Source: Streptomyces luteolus (lineage in GTDB: Bacteria > Actinomycetota > Actinomycetes > Streptomycetales > Streptomycetaceae). Taken from it: DNA of 64,000 bases. The position numbers and the translations under genes were made by a program. Under the pieces are notes generated by a model. It did no database searches, was not told the origin of the DNA, and was given only the letters and a program-made list of their open reading frames with translations. Shown here one piece after another: positions 9,101-16,577 of the stretch. The stretch spans positions 62,001 to 126,000 of the forward strand of contig NZ_JASCIS010000001.1 in the NCBI RefSeq assembly GCF_029968015.1, read 5' to 3'. Position 1 is the stretch's first letter; each line of letters begins with the position of its first letter.

Positions 9101-9795
9101 CCGCCGACCCGGACGCCTTCGCGCAGGAGCTGGCGCGCCCGATGCCCCGCCCGCCGCAGCCCGCGGCCCGCAGGGGCACCCGGTTCCACGCCTGGATCGA
9201 GTCCCGCTTCGAGGCCCTCGAACTGCCGATGCTCGACCCGGACGAGCTCCCCGGCGCGGACGCCGAGATCGCCGACGAGCGCGACCTGGAGACCCTCAAG
9301 GAGGCCTTCGAGCACACCCCGTACGCGTACCGCACCCCGTACCGCGTGGAGGCGCCCTTCCAACTGGCCATCGCCGGGCGGGTGATCAGGGGCCGCATCG
9401 ACGCGGTGTACCGCGCGGACGGCTCCGGTCCCGGCGACGGCGCCGCCACCTCGTACGAGATCGTCGACTGGAAGACGGGCCACGGCGGTGCCGCCGACCC
9501 GTTGCAGCTGGCCATCTACCGCCTGGCCTGGGCCGAGCAGCACGGCCTGCCGGTGGAGGCGGTGAGGGCCGCGTTCGTCTTCGTCCGCACCGGAAAGACC
9601 ACCTACCCGGAGCGGCTGCCAGGCCGCGCGGAGCTGGAGCGCCTGCTCGCCGGACCGGACGCCGCGGAGGCCGACGACCGGGCCACCGCGCAGCACGGCG
9701 AAAACCGGCACCACGCGCGCGAGGCGGGCGGCCGCGGCCGGCCGGGCCGAGGCCCGAGGGGGGACGCCGACCGGACGAGCTCGGCGTCCGGCTAG
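6154..9795 (+). CDS. adnB: AdnB-like helicase-nuclease subunit
   Basis: 1213 residues. UvrD-type motor: Walker A GAGSGKTT at 39-46, DEYQDTSVAQ near 271, QAIYGWRGAS near 302, HKSKGLEWD near 657. The C-terminal nuclease has GTRFHAWIESRF near 1008, RGRIDAV near 1080 and DWKTGHGG near 1107, and lacks the cysteine clasp seen in AdnA, as expected for AdnB. The start is placed at GTG 6154, not the ATG at 6091, because a damage promoter overlaps the intervening sequence and predicts transcription from 6154. An acidic loop at 8710-8820 has 15-bp coding repeats. It is the partner of AdnA in end resection; the promoter implies damage induction independent of LexA. The dipeptidase gene begins 10 bp downstream. 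Confidence 0.9.
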   Translation: MSSRITDPEQLKELLGIPFTPEQTACIVAPPAPQVIVAGAGSGKTTVMAARVVWLVGTGQVAPEQVLGLTFTNKAAGELAERVRTALIKAGVMDPDTIDPDAPPGEPVISTYHAFAGRLLTDHGLRIGLEPSVRLLVDATRFQLAARVLREAPGPYPALTRSFPDLVSDLLALDAELAEHLVRPSRLRTYDTELLRVLDGVKLSNAELRKVPETAAARQELTELVERYRAAKRSADLLDFGDQIALSATLADTRPEVGRILRDEFRVVLLDEYQDTSVAQRILLSGLFGSGTGHAVTAVGDPCQAIYGWRGASVANLDDFPEHFAHADGSPATRYALSENRRSGGRLLDLANGMAAPLRALHAGVEALRPAPDAVGAGTVRCALLPTHAEEIEWLADSIAHLVAIDKEPGDIAVLCRTANDFAQIQGALVARDIPVEVVGLSGLLHLPEVADLVAVCEVLQDPGANAALVRLLTGPRWRIGPRDLALLGRRARLLVQHTRVEDDSADADRRLAEAVEGVDPAEVISLADALDTFLEADGPQDRLPFSADARVRFARLAAELRDLRRSLADPLMDVLHRVLATTGLDVELSASPHALAARRRETLANFLDVAASFAANDPSASLLAFLGFLRTAEQYEKGLDNALPGGENTVKVLTAHKSKGLEWDVVAVPGLVTGTFPSTQGREKWTARSKVLPHELRGDAATLPDVEAWDSKGMKAFHEEMKDHQRTEELRLGYVTFTRPRSLLLGSGHWWGPAQKRPRGPSDFLLALHDHCAAGHGEIEAWADAPEPDEENPALREETADVAWPLPLDTAAAARRHAAAETVLAHLDALTAHDPSTAAPGPLPEDDAYDPEWPPPPDEEDPYSEDPYSEDLHSEVPYEELPPEEPDFGPAEEDDPAAWDTWTHTRPEIPHQHGETTPHARAVPQRRAPASPSGLTPEEERAVASWDKDLASLTAELQRARAGVRDVPVPLSLTASEVMRMAADPDAFAQELARPMPRPPQPAARRGTRFHAWIESRFEALELPMLDPDELPGADAEIADERDLETLKEAFEHTPYAYRTPYRVEAPFQLAIAGRVIRGRIDAVYRADGSGPGDGAATSYEIVDWKTGHGGAADPLQLAIYRLAWAEQHGLPVEAVRAAFVFVRTGKTTYPERLPGRAELERLLAGPDAAEADDRATAQHGENRHHAREAGGRGRPGRGPRGDADRTSSASG

Positions 9796-9805
9796 GCTCA
9801 AGAGC

Positions 9806-11242
9806 ATGAGCTGCACCCCGGACAGCGCCGTCCGCGCGTACATCGAAGAGCACCGCGCCGCCTTCCTCGACGACCTCGCGGAGTGGCTGCGCATCCCGTC
9901 CGTCTCGGCCCAGCCCGAGCACGCCGACGACGTACGCCGCAGCGCGCACTGGCTGGCCGACAAGCTCAAGCACACCGGCTTCCCGACCACCGAGGTCTGG
10001 GAGACGGCAGGCGCCCCCGCCGTCTTCGCCGAGTGGCCCGCCGCCGAACCGGACGCCCCGACCGTCCTGGTCTACGGCCACCACGACGTCCAGCCCGCCG
10101 CCCGCGAGGACGGCTGGCATACCGACCCCTTCGAGCCGGTGATCGACGGAAACCGGCTGCACGCGCGCGGTGCCGCCGACGACAAGGGCCAGGTCTTCTT
10201 CCACACCCTGGGCGTCCGCGCCCACCTCGCCGCCACCGGGCGCAGCACCCCGGCCGTGCACCTGAAGCTGCTGATCGAGGGCGAGGAGGAGTCCGGTTCG
10301 CCGCACTTCCGCGCGCTGGTCGAGGAGCGGGCCGAACGCCTCGCGGCCGACGCTGTGATCGTCTCCGACACCGGCATGTGGTCCGAGACCACCCCCACGG
10401 TGTGCACGGGCATGCGGGGCCTCGTCGAGTGCGAGGTCGCCCTCACGGGCCCCGACCAGGACATCCACTCCGGCTCGTTCGGCGGCGCGGTGCCCAACCC
10501 GGCGACAGCCGCCGCGCGCCTGGCCGCCGCCCTTCACGACGAGCACGCGCGCGTGGCGATCCCCGGCTTCTACGACGGGATCGTGCCGCTCACCGACCGC
10601 GAGCGCGAACTCTTCGCCGAGCTGCCCTTCGACGAGCAGGAGTGGCTGCGTACGGCCAAGTCGCACGCGGCGCACGGCGAGGACGGCTACTCGACGCTCG
10701 AGCGGATCTGGGCCCGCCCCACCGCCGAGGTCAACGGCATGGGCGGCGGCTACCAGGGCGCGGGCGGCAAGACGATCGTGCCCGCCTCGGCCTTCCTGAA
10801 GCTCTCATTCCGGCTGGTGGCCGGGCAGCGCCCCGACCAGGTCGAGCAAGCCGTACGCGCGTGGGTGGCCGGTCAGGTCCCCGCCGGGATCGGGCACGGC
10901 ATCACGTTCTCCGGCGCCACGCGCCCGTGCCTGACGCCGCTCGACCACCCCGCTCTGCAGTCCGTGTCCCGCGCCATGGGGCGCGCTTTCGAGCAGCCGA
11001 TCCGCTTCACGCGCGAGGGCGGATCCGGCCCCGCGGCCGACCTCCAGGACGTCCTGGAGGCGCCGGTGCTGTTCCTCGGCATCTCCGTGCCGTCCGACGG
11101 CTGGCATGCCCCCAACGAGAAGGTCGAGCTCGACCTGCTCCTGAAGGGCGTCGAAACCACCGCCTATCTGTGGGGCGATCTCGCCGCGACCTGGCCCGCG
11201 CAGTCGGTGCCCACGACCCCCGAGGGGCCCGCCCCGGACTGA
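9806..11242 (+). CDS. M20-family dipeptidase
   Basis: 478 residues of the M20/ArgE/CPG2 metallopeptidase family. The first metal ligand motif is VYGHHDVQP near residue 90, the bridging Asp lies in RGAADDKG near 125, the catalytic Glu pair is in EGEEESGS near 158, and the lid domain carries the HSGSFGG segment. These enzymes remove the N-terminal residue of di- and tripeptides with two zinc or manganese ions in the cytoplasm. It follows adnB by 10 bp, so it is probably cotranscribed with it, although no functional link is known. A weak AAGAG precedes the ATG. It ends in a proline-rich tail. Confidence 0.88.
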   Translation: MSCTPDSAVRAYIEEHRAAFLDDLAEWLRIPSVSAQPEHADDVRRSAHWLADKLKHTGFPTTEVWETAGAPAVFAEWPAAEPDAPTVLVYGHHDVQPAAREDGWHTDPFEPVIDGNRLHARGAADDKGQVFFHTLGVRAHLAATGRSTPAVHLKLLIEGEEESGSPHFRALVEERAERLAADAVIVSDTGMWSETTPTVCTGMRGLVECEVALTGPDQDIHSGSFGGAVPNPATAAARLAAALHDEHARVAIPGFYDGIVPLTDRERELFAELPFDEQEWLRTAKSHAAHGEDGYSTLERIWARPTAEVNGMGGGYQGAGGKTIVPASAFLKLSFRLVAGQRPDQVEQAVRAWVAGQVPAGIGHGITFSGATRPCLTPLDHPALQSVSRAMGRAFEQPIRFTREGGSGPAADLQDVLEAPVLFLGISVPSDGWHAPNEKVELDLLLKGVETTAYLWGDLAATWPAQSVPTTPEGPAPD

Positions 11243-11345
11243 TCCCGCCGCCCGTGACGCGCGGGCCCATGCCCCACGCCCGCCGTCACCGCCGTACCCG
11301 TACTGTGCCGAACAGCCCGTTCCACCGGGGGAGTTGGAAACACCT

Positions 11346-12287
11346 GTGACCACCTGGACCGACCGCACCGCTGACCGGCCCCTGTCGCTGGCAGCGCCCA
11401 GCGGCATCGACCGCGCCGCCCACCACCGCCTCGACGAGGCGTGGCTGGCCGCCGCCTGGAGCCACCCGACGACCCGCGTCTTCGTCGTCTCGGGCGGACA
11501 GGTGCTGATCGACGACACCCCCGACGGCCGCACCGAGCTCGTCACGACGCCCGCCTTCGAGGCGCCCGTCACCGAGACCCACCGCTACTTCCTGGGCACC
11601 GACGACGAGGGCGTGAGCTACTTCGCGCTCCAGAAGGACTCCCTGCCCGGCCGCATGGACCAGTCGGCGCGGCCCGCGGGCCTGCGGGAGGCCGGGCTGC
11701 TCCTGTCGCCGCGGGACGCGGGCCTCATGGTGCACGCCGTGGCCCTGGAGAACTGGCAGCGCCTGCACCGCTTCTGCTCGCGCTGCGGCGAGCGCACCGT
11801 CATCGCCGCCGCGGGCCATATCCGCCGCTGCCCCGCCTGTGGCGCCGAGCACTACCCGCGCACCGACCCGGCCGTCATCATGGCCGTCACCGACAAGGAC
11901 GACCGCATCCTGCTCGGCCGCCAGGTGCACTGGCCCGAGGGGCGCTTCTCGACGCTCGCGGGCTTCGTGGAGCCGGGGGAGTCCATCGAGCAGTCGGTCC
12001 GCCGCGAGGTCTTCGAGGAGGCCGGCGTCACCGTCGGGGACGTCGAGTACGTGGCGAGCCAGCCCTGGCCGTTCCCGTCCAGCCTGATGCTGGGCTTCGT
12101 CGCGCGTGCCACCTCCTCGGAGATCGACGTGGACGGCGAGGAGATCGAGGAGGCCCGCTGGTTCTCCCGGGACGACCTCGCCGCCGCCTTCGAGTCCGGC
12201 GAAGTCCTGCCGCCGTACGGCATCTCGATCGCCGCCCGCCTCATCGAGCTCTGGTACGGCAGGCCGCTGCCCCGGCCCGTACCCTGA
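11346..12287 (+). CDS. nudC: NADH pyrophosphatase / NAD-cap hydrolase NudC
   Basis: 313 residues. A zinc ribbon (CSRCG...CPACG, near residues 144-165) precedes a complete Nudix box, GFVEPGESIEQSVRREVFEE followed by AGV near 203-225, and the NudC-specific SQPWPFPSS motif near 239. NudC cleaves NADH to NMNH and AMP and removes NAD caps from RNA. A TTG start at 11334 is possible, but the GGGGGAG at 11327-11333 touches it; GTG 11346 has a suitable distance. The same gene lies between adnB and uvrD2 in mycobacteria. The OsmC gene follows by 26 bp, suggesting one transcript. Confidence 0.9.
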   Translation: MTTWTDRTADRPLSLAAPSGIDRAAHHRLDEAWLAAAWSHPTTRVFVVSGGQVLIDDTPDGRTELVTTPAFEAPVTETHRYFLGTDDEGVSYFALQKDSLPGRMDQSARPAGLREAGLLLSPRDAGLMVHAVALENWQRLHRFCSRCGERTVIAAAGHIRRCPACGAEHYPRTDPAVIMAVTDKDDRILLGRQVHWPEGRFSTLAGFVEPGESIEQSVRREVFEEAGVTVGDVEYVASQPWPFPSSLMLGFVARATSSEIDVDGEEIEEARWFSRDDLAAAFESGEVLPPYGISIAARLIELWYGRPLPRPVP

Positions 12288-12313
12288 TCAAGGTCGCAGA
12301 GAAGGGCGCCGCC

Positions 12314-12769
12314 ATGGCCGACTACCGCATCGAGACCGTCCGCACCGGCTACCGCCAGTGGACCGCGCGCAACGACCGCGGCGCCGAGGTGCGCATGGCG
12401 GTCGCCGACGACGAGGCGGGCCAGCCGTCGTTCACACCGGTGGAGCTGCTGCTCGCCGCGCTCGGCGGCTGCGGCGGCCTGGTCACGGACCGCACCGCGC
12501 GCGCGGTGGACCACGAAGACCTGCGCATCGTCGTGGAATCCGTCTCCACCCCTGAGGACGACGGCCGCATCGGCAAGGTCCGCGTCAGCTACGAACTGGA
12601 CATCCCCGCCGAAGCCAACGGCGGCCGCGCCGCCGAGGTCTTCGCCCGCGGCGTCCGACTCACCCACGAGAAGCACTGCACGGTCAGCCGCACCGTCGAG
12701 CACGGCGCGCGCGTGGAGGCGATCATGCCGGACGGCTCGGTGGGCTTCGCCGCGGGCGGCGAGGACTGA
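12314..12769 (+). CDS. OsmC-family peroxiredoxin-like protein
   Basis: 151 residues of the OsmC/Ohr fold. The two redox cysteines are visible, one in the helix start ALGGCGGLV near residue 53 and one in HEKHCTVSRTV near 122. Members reduce organic hydroperoxides with thiols; the substrate of this subgroup (closer to YhfA/OsmC-like than to Ohr) is not established. GAAGG precedes the ATG by nine bases. Its position beside nudC and convergent to mycoredoxin fits a redox-stress role. A bidirectional terminator separates it from mrx1. Confidence 0.85.
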   Translation: MADYRIETVRTGYRQWTARNDRGAEVRMAVADDEAGQPSFTPVELLLAALGGCGGLVTDRTARAVDHEDLRIVVESVSTPEDDGRIGKVRVSYELDIPAEANGGRAAEVFARGVRLTHEKHCTVSRTVEHGARVEAIMPDGSVGFAAGGED

Positions 12770-12809
12770 CCTCAGGACACCTCGGGACACCTCGGGACGC
12801 CTCGGGGCA
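12770..12809 (+). repeat. 10-bp tandem repeat after the osmC stop
   Basis: Four copies of CCTCRGGACA start at the base after the TGA of the OsmC gene; the last is degenerate. This is one of many short tandem arrays in this window that begin exactly at a gene end. Confidence 0.75.
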
Positions 12810-12848
12810 TCCGGGTGGCCTCAGGGCCCAGGCCCGGGGCGTACAGGA

Positions 12849-12882
12849 AGACCCCCGCTCCCCGAAGGGAAGGCGGGGGTCT
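12849..12882. terminator. Bidirectional hairpin terminator
   Basis: AGACCCCCGC (12849-12858) pairs perfectly with GCGGGGGTCT (12873-12882) around a 14-base loop. There is no U-tract, as is common in Streptomyces. It lies between the convergent OsmC and mycoredoxin genes and can serve both. Confidence 0.8.
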
Positions 12883-12928
12883 CCGAGAAGCCGGAGCGCC
12901 GGGTCGGGCCTGCCAGGCGGCACGGACC

Positions 12929-13171
12929 TCAGACGCCGACCTTCTGCTTGACCTGGGCCAGCGACGGGTTGGTCAGCGTCGAGCCGTCCTCGAACAGCAC
13001 GGTCGGAACCGTCTGGTTTCCGCCGTTGGCCTTCTCGACGAACGCCGCGGAATCCGGGTCGTGCTCGATGTTGATCTCCTTGTAGGCGATGCCCTCGCGG
13101 TCCATCTGGCCCTTGAGCCGACGGCAGTAGCCGCACCAGGTGGTGCTGTACATCGTCACAGTGCCCGGCAT
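12929..13171 (-). CDS. mrx1: Mycoredoxin (glutaredoxin-like)
   Basis: 80 residues of thioredoxin fold with the redox motif WCGYC at residues 11-15 and the cis-proline motif TVPTV near 55. The CGYC motif is that of mycothiol-dependent mycoredoxin-1, which removes mycothiol from oxidised protein cysteines. GGAG lies six bases before the ATG at 13171. A sigma-R promoter (13221-13247) precedes it, consistent with induction by disulphide stress. It is divergent from uvrD2, and the arrangement uvrD2-mrx1-whiB7 is shared with mycobacteria. Confidence 0.93.
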   Translation of the reverse strand: MPGTVTMYSTTWCGYCRRLKGQMDREGIAYKEINIEHDPDSAAFVEKANGGNQTVPTVLFEDGSTLTNPSLAQVKQKVGV

Positions 13172-13220
13172 GTCTCCAGCGCTCCTCATTACTCGTCCGA
13201 TGCGTGGTCGCACCAGACCG

Positions 13221-13247
13221 AACGTACGCGAAGCAGCCACCATTCCC
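13221..13247 (-). promoter_or_regulatory. Sigma-R promoter of mrx1
   Basis: Read on the minus strand: GGGAAT (13247-13242), 18 bases, GTT (13223-13221). This equals the sigma-R consensus GGAAT-N18/19-GTT. The predicted start is near 13213, about 40 bases before the mrx1 ATG. Confidence 0.85.
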
Positions 13248-13274
13248 GTATTAGTACGACCAATGCTTCACGCC

Positions 13275-13283
13275 TGTGGACAA
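13275..13283 (-). promoter_or_regulatory. DnaA box
   Basis: TGTGGACAA on the plus strand is the complement of TTGTCCACA, the preferred Streptomyces DnaA box. It lies 40 bases before the uvrD2 start. A single box may be chance, but two other intergenic spots in this window also carry boxes. Confidence 0.5.
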
Positions 13284-13322
13284 CCGGCTCGCCCGCCTCC
13301 GCGAACCTGGCAGCATGGCGGG

Positions 13323-15539
13323 GTGACAGCAGCAACGCACTCCACTCTCTTCTCGCAGGCACCGGGCGCCGGCCAGTACGCCCCGGTGCCGCCGGACGCG
13401 GACGCCGTGCTCGAAGGGCTCGACCCCGAGCAGCGCGCGGTCGCGACCGCCCTGCACGGCCCGGTGTGCGTGCTGGCCGGAGCCGGTACGGGCAAGACGC
13501 GTGCGATCACCCACCGGATCGCGTACGGAGTGCGGGCCGGCATCCTGCGGCCCGACAGCGTCCTGGCGGTCACGTTCACCAACCGCGCCGCGGGCGAGAT
13601 GCGCGGCCGCCTCCGCCAGCTCGGAGTGAGCGGCGTTCAGGCGCGTACGTTCCACTCCGCCGCCCTGCGACAGCTCCAGTACTTCTGGCCGAAAGCCGTC
13701 GGTGGCGAGCTGCCCCGCCTCCTGGAGCGGAAGGTGCAGCTGGTCGCCGACGCTGCCGCCCGCTGCCGCATCCGCCTCGACCGCAACGAACTGCGGGACG
13801 TCACCGGCGAGATCGAGTGGTCCAAGGTCACCCAGACCGTCCCCGGCGACTACGCGGCCGCCGCGGTCAAGTCCGGCCGCGAGGTCCCCCGCGACCCCGC
13901 CGAGATCTCCCAGGTCTACGCGACGTACGAAGAGCTGAAGCGCGACCGCGGCGTCATCGACTTCGAGGACGTGTTGCTCCTCACCGTCGGCGTCCTCCAG
14001 GACCGGTACGACATCGCGGAACAGGTCCGCGCCCAGTACCAGCACTTCGTGGTGGACGAGTACCAGGACGTCAGCCCGCTCCAGCAGCGCCTCCTGGAGC
14101 TGTGGCTCGGCGAGCGGGACAGCCTGTGCGTGGTCGGCGACGCCAGCCAGACGATCTACTCCTTCACCGGCGCCACCCCCGACCACCTCCTGGACTTCCG
14201 CAACCGCCACCCCCAGGCCACGCTGGTCAAGCTGATCCGCGACTACCGCTCGACGCCCCAGGTCGTCCACCTCGCCAACAGCGTCCTCGCCCAGGCCCAC
14301 GGCCGTGCCGCCGAGCACCGCCTGGAGCTGGTCTCCCAGCGCGAAGCGGGCCCGGACCCGAGCTACACGGAGTACGGCGACGAGCCCTCGGAGGCCGAAG
14401 GCACCGCCCGCCGCATCCGCAAGCTCCTCGACTCCGGCGTCCCCGCCAGCGAGATCGCGGTCCTCTTCCGTACGAACGGCCAGTCCGAGCTCTACGAACA
14501 GGCGCTGGCTGACGCGGGCATCCCGTACCAACTCCGAGGCGCCGAGCGGTTCTTCGAGCGCACCGAGGTGCGGGAGGCGGGCGCGGCCCTGCGCGGCGCG
14601 GCCCGCTTCGGCGGCAACGACGCCCTGCTCGACGACGCGGTGGACGTGCCGTCCCAGGTCCGCGCCGTGCTGTCCACGAAGGGCTGGACGAACCAGCCCC
14701 CGGCGGGGTCCGGTGCCGTGCGGGACCGCTGGGAGTCCCTGGCCGCCCTCGTGCGCCTCGCGGAGGACTTCGCCCGCGCCCGGCCGCAGGCGACGCTCGC
14801 GGACCTCGTCGCCGAGCTGGACGAGCGGGCGGGTGCCCAGCACGCCCCGACCGTCGAAGGCGTCACCCTGGCCTCGCTGCACGCCGCGAAGGGCCTCGAA
14901 TGGGATGCCGTCTTCCTCGTCGGCCTGACCGAGGGCATGCTCCCCATCGCCTACGCCAAGACCGACGAGCAGATCGAGGAGGAGCGCCGCCTGCTCTACG
15001 TCGGCATCACCCGTGCCCGCGCGCACCTCTGCCTGTCGTGGGCGCTGGCCCGCTCGCCGGGCGGCCGTGCCTCCCGGCGCCCGAGCCGCTTCCTCAACGG
15101 CCTGCGCACGGGCTCGGCCGCCGCGGCAGCTCCGCGCACGTCCTCGGTGGCCGGCGGTGTCGAGCGCGCTCCGGCCCGCAACCGCAAGCCCCGCGGCCCG
15201 GTCCTGTGCCGCGTCTGCGGCCGCACGCTCAGCACCGCGGGCGAGATGAAGCTGATGCGCTGCGAGGACTGCCCCTCGGACATGGACGAGGGGGTGTACG
15301 ACCGCCTGCACACCTGGCGCGCCCACGAGGCGGCCGAGCTCGGCCAGCCCGCGTTCTGCGTCTTCACGGACAAGACCTTGATCGCCATCGCCGAGCAGGT
15401 TCCCGAGTCCGAGGCCGAGCTGTCCCGCATCCCCGGCGTCGGAGCCCGCAAGCTGAGCCGCTTCGGAGCCGATGTTCTGGCCATCTGCGCAGGTGAGGAG
15501 CGTCCGCTCGAACTTGGAGGAGCAGACGACGCTGACTGA
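13323..15539 (+). CDS. uvrD2: ATP-dependent DNA helicase UvrD2
   Basis: 738 residues. SF1A motor: Walker A GAGTGKTR near residue 51, VDEYQDVSPLQQ near 244, QTIYSFTGA near 275, HAAKGLEWD near 519. A tetracysteine zinc module (CRVCG...CEDC, near 629-650) and a C-terminal HRDC domain (residues ~660-728, SRIPGVGARKL) give the layout of mycobacterial UvrD2, which unwinds 3'-tailed duplexes and is essential in M. tuberculosis. GTG 13323 is the first start in frame after the intergenic region; an upstream start would run through the mrx1 promoter region. No convincing ribosome site is seen, so the mRNA may be leaderless. Confidence 0.92.
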   Translation: MTAATHSTLFSQAPGAGQYAPVPPDADAVLEGLDPEQRAVATALHGPVCVLAGAGTGKTRAITHRIAYGVRAGILRPDSVLAVTFTNRAAGEMRGRLRQLGVSGVQARTFHSAALRQLQYFWPKAVGGELPRLLERKVQLVADAAARCRIRLDRNELRDVTGEIEWSKVTQTVPGDYAAAAVKSGREVPRDPAEISQVYATYEELKRDRGVIDFEDVLLLTVGVLQDRYDIAEQVRAQYQHFVVDEYQDVSPLQQRLLELWLGERDSLCVVGDASQTIYSFTGATPDHLLDFRNRHPQATLVKLIRDYRSTPQVVHLANSVLAQAHGRAAEHRLELVSQREAGPDPSYTEYGDEPSEAEGTARRIRKLLDSGVPASEIAVLFRTNGQSELYEQALADAGIPYQLRGAERFFERTEVREAGAALRGAARFGGNDALLDDAVDVPSQVRAVLSTKGWTNQPPAGSGAVRDRWESLAALVRLAEDFARARPQATLADLVAELDERAGAQHAPTVEGVTLASLHAAKGLEWDAVFLVGLTEGMLPIAYAKTDEQIEEERRLLYVGITRARAHLCLSWALARSPGGRASRRPSRFLNGLRTGSAAAAAPRTSSVAGGVERAPARNRKPRGPVLCRVCGRTLSTAGEMKLMRCEDCPSDMDEGVYDRLHTWRAHEAAELGQPAFCVFTDKTLIAIAEQVPESEAELSRIPGVGARKLSRFGADVLAICAGEERPLELGGADDAD

Positions 15540-15551
15540 TGCAAACTCGTC

Positions 15552-15592
15552 GAAAAAATAGTTTGCGTACGCCGCAGCAATCCCCATAGGTT
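15552..15592 (+). promoter_or_regulatory. WhiB7-type autoregulated promoter of wblC
   Basis: -35 TTGCGT (15563-15568), 18 bases, -10 TAGGTT (15587-15592). An A/T tract, GAAAAAATA, lies directly upstream of the -35 box (15552-15560). In mycobacteria WhiB7 bound to the primary sigma factor activates promoters with exactly such an AT-rich element a few bases before the -35 box. The predicted transcript starts near 15599 and has a leader of about 610 bases. Confidence 0.82.
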
Positions 15593-15601
15593 CTTAACCA
15601 C

Positions 15602-15633
15602 GGAAACAGCGGCTTCTCCGAAGCCCTGGTTCC
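15602..15633 (+). ncRNA. 5' hairpin of the wblC leader
   Basis: GGCTTC-TCC-GAAGCC forms the top of the stem, CAG/CTG extends it past one bulged C, and GGAA/TTCC closes the base. It begins a few bases after the predicted transcript start and may protect the RNA 5' end or take part in leader folding. Confidence 0.5.
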
Positions 15634-15708
15634 GTGCTGTACTTAAACCTTGTACGCCAGCGGACCGGTTCGCGCCGGTTCCCGAGACGCCGAGAGGAGG
15701 CGATTCCA

Positions 15709-16038
15709 GTGATCAGCATCAACACCAGCTTCAACAGCACCGTCGTCAAAATGACCGATCGCTCGGTCGTCGCCACCTGCCCGCTCGGTATCTCGCACCA
15801 GGGCACCGGTCTGCCCGTCGGCCTCTCCGCCGCGCGTCCGGTCTCCCTGTCCCACGCGTTCCTTTCCCTGAGCGAGCGCAATGAGCGACCGACCAAGGCA
15901 CCGGAAGCAGCAGTAGCAGCGGCACAGGCGCAGGCCTATGCCTTTGCGGCAGCCGGTGCCGGACTCCGGAAGCAGACGACGACGCATCAGCACATGTGGG
16001 CCTTCCGCGGGCTCGAACCCTGGAGTGATCCAGCCTGA
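15709..16038 (+). CDS. Upstream ORF in the wblC leader
   Basis: 109 codons from GTG 15709 with GAGAGGAGG eight bases before it, a much better start than the in-frame GTG at 15634. The product matches no known domain: an N-terminal ISINTSF...VVATCPLG segment, an Ala/Gln-rich middle and an aromatic C-terminus, MWAFRGLEPWSDPA. The stop TGA (16036-16038) is inside one hairpin and 24 bases before a strong terminator stem. whiB7/wblC genes are known to be controlled by ribosome stalling in an upstream ORF that prevents leader termination. The position here fits that model, so translation of this frame, more than its product, may matter. Confidence 0.75.
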   Translation: MISINTSFNSTVVKMTDRSVVATCPLGISHQGTGLPVGLSAARPVSLSHAFLSLSERNERPTKAPEAAVAAAQAQAYAFAAAGAGLRKQTTTHQHMWAFRGLEPWSDPA

Positions 16039-16050
16039 TCGACGATCAGG
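16034..16050 (+). promoter_or_regulatory. Leader hairpin at the upstream-ORF stop
   Basis: CCTGATC-GAC-GATCAGG, a perfect seven-base stem that contains the stop codon of the upstream ORF. A ribosome at the stop would melt it, which could change folding of the terminator that follows. Confidence 0.6.
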
Positions 16051-16061
16051 CCGGCGCCTTC

Positions 16062-16104
16062 AGGGCCGCGGAACCCCACCCGGGATCCGCGGCCCTTCTG
16101 TTTT
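16062..16104 (+). terminator. Transcription attenuator before wblC
   Basis: AGGGCCGCGGA (16062-16072) pairs with TCCGCGGCCCT (16086-16096) in a perfect 11-bp stem followed by TCTGTTTT. It is the only hairpin in the window that I found with a clear U-rich tail. It lies within the wblC leader, about 110 bases before the gene, so it would end transcription early unless prevented. Confidence 0.88.
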
Positions 16105-16211
16105 CCCCGAACGGGGAGAGCGGGACGAAGGGGCCGACGGACAGCAGCACCTGGTACCAAGCCGCCACCCGGCCGACCGGCCGGAACGACCAGACGAGGA
16201 AGACACCGACC

Positions 16212-16577
16212 GTGCAGACCGAAACGCACGCCCCGTCCGTACCGCCTTCAGAGACGCTCCCCCCGCCCGGCCTTCAGGAGAACACCTTGACTCCGCTCAC
16301 TGCGCTCACCGCGCTCGACGACGCCATCGAGAACCTCGGCGTACCCGTCCCCTGCCGTAGCTACGACCCGGAGGTCTTCTTCGCCGAGTCGCCGGCCGAC
16401 GTCGAGTACGCCAAGTCGCTCTGCCGCACCTGCCCGCTGATGGAGGCCTGCCTCGCCGGCGCCAAGGAGCGGCGTGAGCCGTGGGGTGTCTGGGGCGGCG
16501 AGCTCTTCGTCCAGGGCGTGGTCGTTGCCCGCAAGCGGCCGCGTGGTCGCCCGCGCAAGAACCCGGTCGCCGCATGA
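16212..16577 (+). CDS. wblC: WblC (WhiB7-like) transcription factor
   Basis: 121 residues. The four iron-sulphur cysteines are at VPVPC, SLCRTC and PLMEAC (spacing C-x29-C-x2-C-x5-C), followed by the EPWGVWGGE turn and a C-terminal AT-hook, RKRPRGRPRKN. WblC/WhiB7 binds region 4 of the primary sigma factor and switches on intrinsic resistance to ribosome-targeting antibiotics. It starts at GTG 16212, 11 bases after GAGGA. Expression should depend on its own promoter (15552-15592) and on the leader attenuator. The next gene overlaps its stop by four bases. Confidence 0.95.
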   Translation: MQTETHAPSVPPSETLPPPGLQENTLTPLTALTALDDAIENLGVPVPCRSYDPEVFFAESPADVEYAKSLCRTCPLMEACLAGAKERREPWGVWGGELFVQGVVVARKRPRGRPRKNPVAA

